From Candidatus Fermentibacteraceae bacterium (GTDB lineage: Bacteria > Fermentibacterota > Fermentibacteria > Fermentibacterales > JCC-6): a stretch of DNA of 6,475 nt. The position numbers and the translations under genes were made by a program. The notes beneath the pieces were generated by a model. It worked only from the letters and a program-made list of their open reading frames with translations. It was not told the DNA's origin and searched no databases. Positions 5,898 to 6,475 of this stretch are shown one piece after another (the stretch's first letter is position 1; each line of letters starts with the position of its first letter). The stretch covers positions 1 through 6,475 of the forward strand of contig JAUVJW010000120.1 in the NCBI GenBank assembly GCA_030596465.1. Reading direction: 5' to 3'.

Positions 5898-6475
5898 TTA
5901 TTTCAGCAGCGGATCTCCTGCGCTCCAGATGGTTTCAAATGCCTCATCCCAGTCGTGTTCGAGCCCTCTCAACCGGGCTTTTTCCCCCATTGATTTTCTC
6001 AGCTCGTCATCTCTCAGGAGTCTCAGTATTGCTTCAGCAAGGCTTGAGGAATCCAGCCCTCTGCATACGATTCCGGTTTCTTCAGGGATAATGATTTCCT
6101 GTGGTCCTCCCTTATCGGTAACTATGCAGGGAATGCCTGAAGCCTGGGCCTCAAGAACAGAGTTGCCGTAAGTATCTTTTGTGGATGGAAATACGAAGAT
6201 ATCACAGGATGCGCACACTCTTGAGAAGTCTTCGCCGGAAAGGGTTCCGCAGAAATACCCTCCGTTCCCGAGAAGTTCCCTGCCCAGTTCGCGGATGTAA
6301 GGACCATCGCCCGCGAGGAAGAGTTCAACCCCCGGGAATTCCCGCCGTACCTTCATAAATGCCTCAACAAGTACATCAAGATCCTTCTCCCGGGAGATTC
6401 TGCCGGTGTAAAGAAGTTTCAGCGTGTCGCTGCTTCCGCCAAAGCGTGACATGAAGTTTTCGGTTTTCCACTCAG
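5898..6475 (-). CDS. Glycosyltransferase, family 4-like (GT-B fold), C-terminal part
   Basis: The frame is open from the right edge to TAA at 5898, giving 191 residues. An internal ATG at 6452 is not the likely start, because the frame continues upstream (EWKTENF) and the N-terminal Rossmann domain of a GT-B enzyme is missing. What is visible is the C-terminal nucleotide-sugar-binding domain: LLYTGRISREKDLDVLVEAF, LFLAGDGPYIREL, then VFPSTKDTYGNSVLEAQASG and DKGGPQEII. The last two match the FPSxTDTFGNxxLEAxASGxP type of GT4 enzymes related to GtfA/MgtA-like mannosyltransferases, with the conserved Glu in SVLEAQ. It would transfer a sugar from an activated donor to a lipid or glycan acceptor at the cytoplasmic face of the membrane. 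Donor and acceptor cannot be read from this fragment. It ends beside the tRNA with no visible terminator, so its transcripts may run antisense into the tRNA. Confidence 0.92.
   Translation of the reverse strand, partial: EWKTENFMSRFGGSSDTLKLLYTGRISREKDLDVLVEAFMKVRREFPGVELFLAGDGPYIRELGRELLGNGGYFCGTLSGEDFSRVCASCDIFVFPSTKDTYGNSVLEAQASGIPCIVTDKGGPQEIIIPEETGIVCRGLDSSSLAEAILRLLRDDELRKSMGEKARLRGLEHDWDEAFETIWSAGDPLLK

Noticed and set aside
6122..6452. ATG at 6452 as the true start of the glycosyltransferase, and the minus-strand frame 6122-6328
   Set aside because: The main frame continues to the window edge and a GT-B enzyme needs an N-terminal domain, so the gene is cut, not short; 6122-6328 is an out-of-frame shadow.

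Overview
The window reads as a compact stretch of bacterial chromosome with almost no non-coding DNA. The mix of genes points to the FCB group (Bacteroidota, Fibrobacterota and allied candidate phyla) or a nearby lineage. The main clue is a secreted M14 carboxypeptidase that ends in a domain resembling the type IX secretion (Por) sorting domain. GC content looks moderate, short genes are tightly packed, and TTG and GTG starts are used. A candidate phylum of the Fermentibacterota kind would fit, but that placement is inference and the phylum cannot be proved from this sequence.

All protein genes lie on the minus strand, so the window is best read right to left. At the right edge is the C-terminal part of a GT-B fold, family-4-like glycosyltransferase (5898-6475, cut by the window edge). 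Next comes a complete tRNA-Pro(UGG) gene, the only plus-strand gene, ending 3 bases from the glycosyltransferase stop codon. A 122-base intergenic gap (5696-5817) holds two divergent sigma70-like promoters whose -35 boxes are 2 bases apart. One serves the tRNA and the other the peptidase. The peptidase promoter contains a 9-bp perfect inverted repeat over its spacer and -10 box, which looks like an operator.

From that promoter a five-gene minus-strand array runs to the left edge: secreted M14 carboxypeptidase (4079-5695), ribosomal protein bL27 rpmA (3797-4051), imidazolonepropionase hutI (2548-3789), a 680-residue TPR protein with a central MshEN-like c-di-GMP-binding-type domain (474-2516), and the N-terminal part of a PDZ/radical SAM/DUF512 protein (1-473, cut by the edge). 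Gaps between these genes are 27, 7, 31 and 0 bases and no terminator is visible, so co-transcription is likely.

The genes do not form one obvious pathway: a secreted peptidase, a ribosomal protein, a histidine-degradation enzyme, a scaffold-like TPR protein and a radical SAM protein share one array. Peptide digestion followed by histidine breakdown is a possible link between the peptidase and HutI, but that is speculation. The most notable item is the TPR protein. It joins two TPR blocks through a charged linker carrying a duplicated NLSFD motif and a two-motif MshEN-like domain. Apart from that and the promoter palindrome, the window looks like ordinary core chromosome; I see no mobile element, CRISPR array or defence system.
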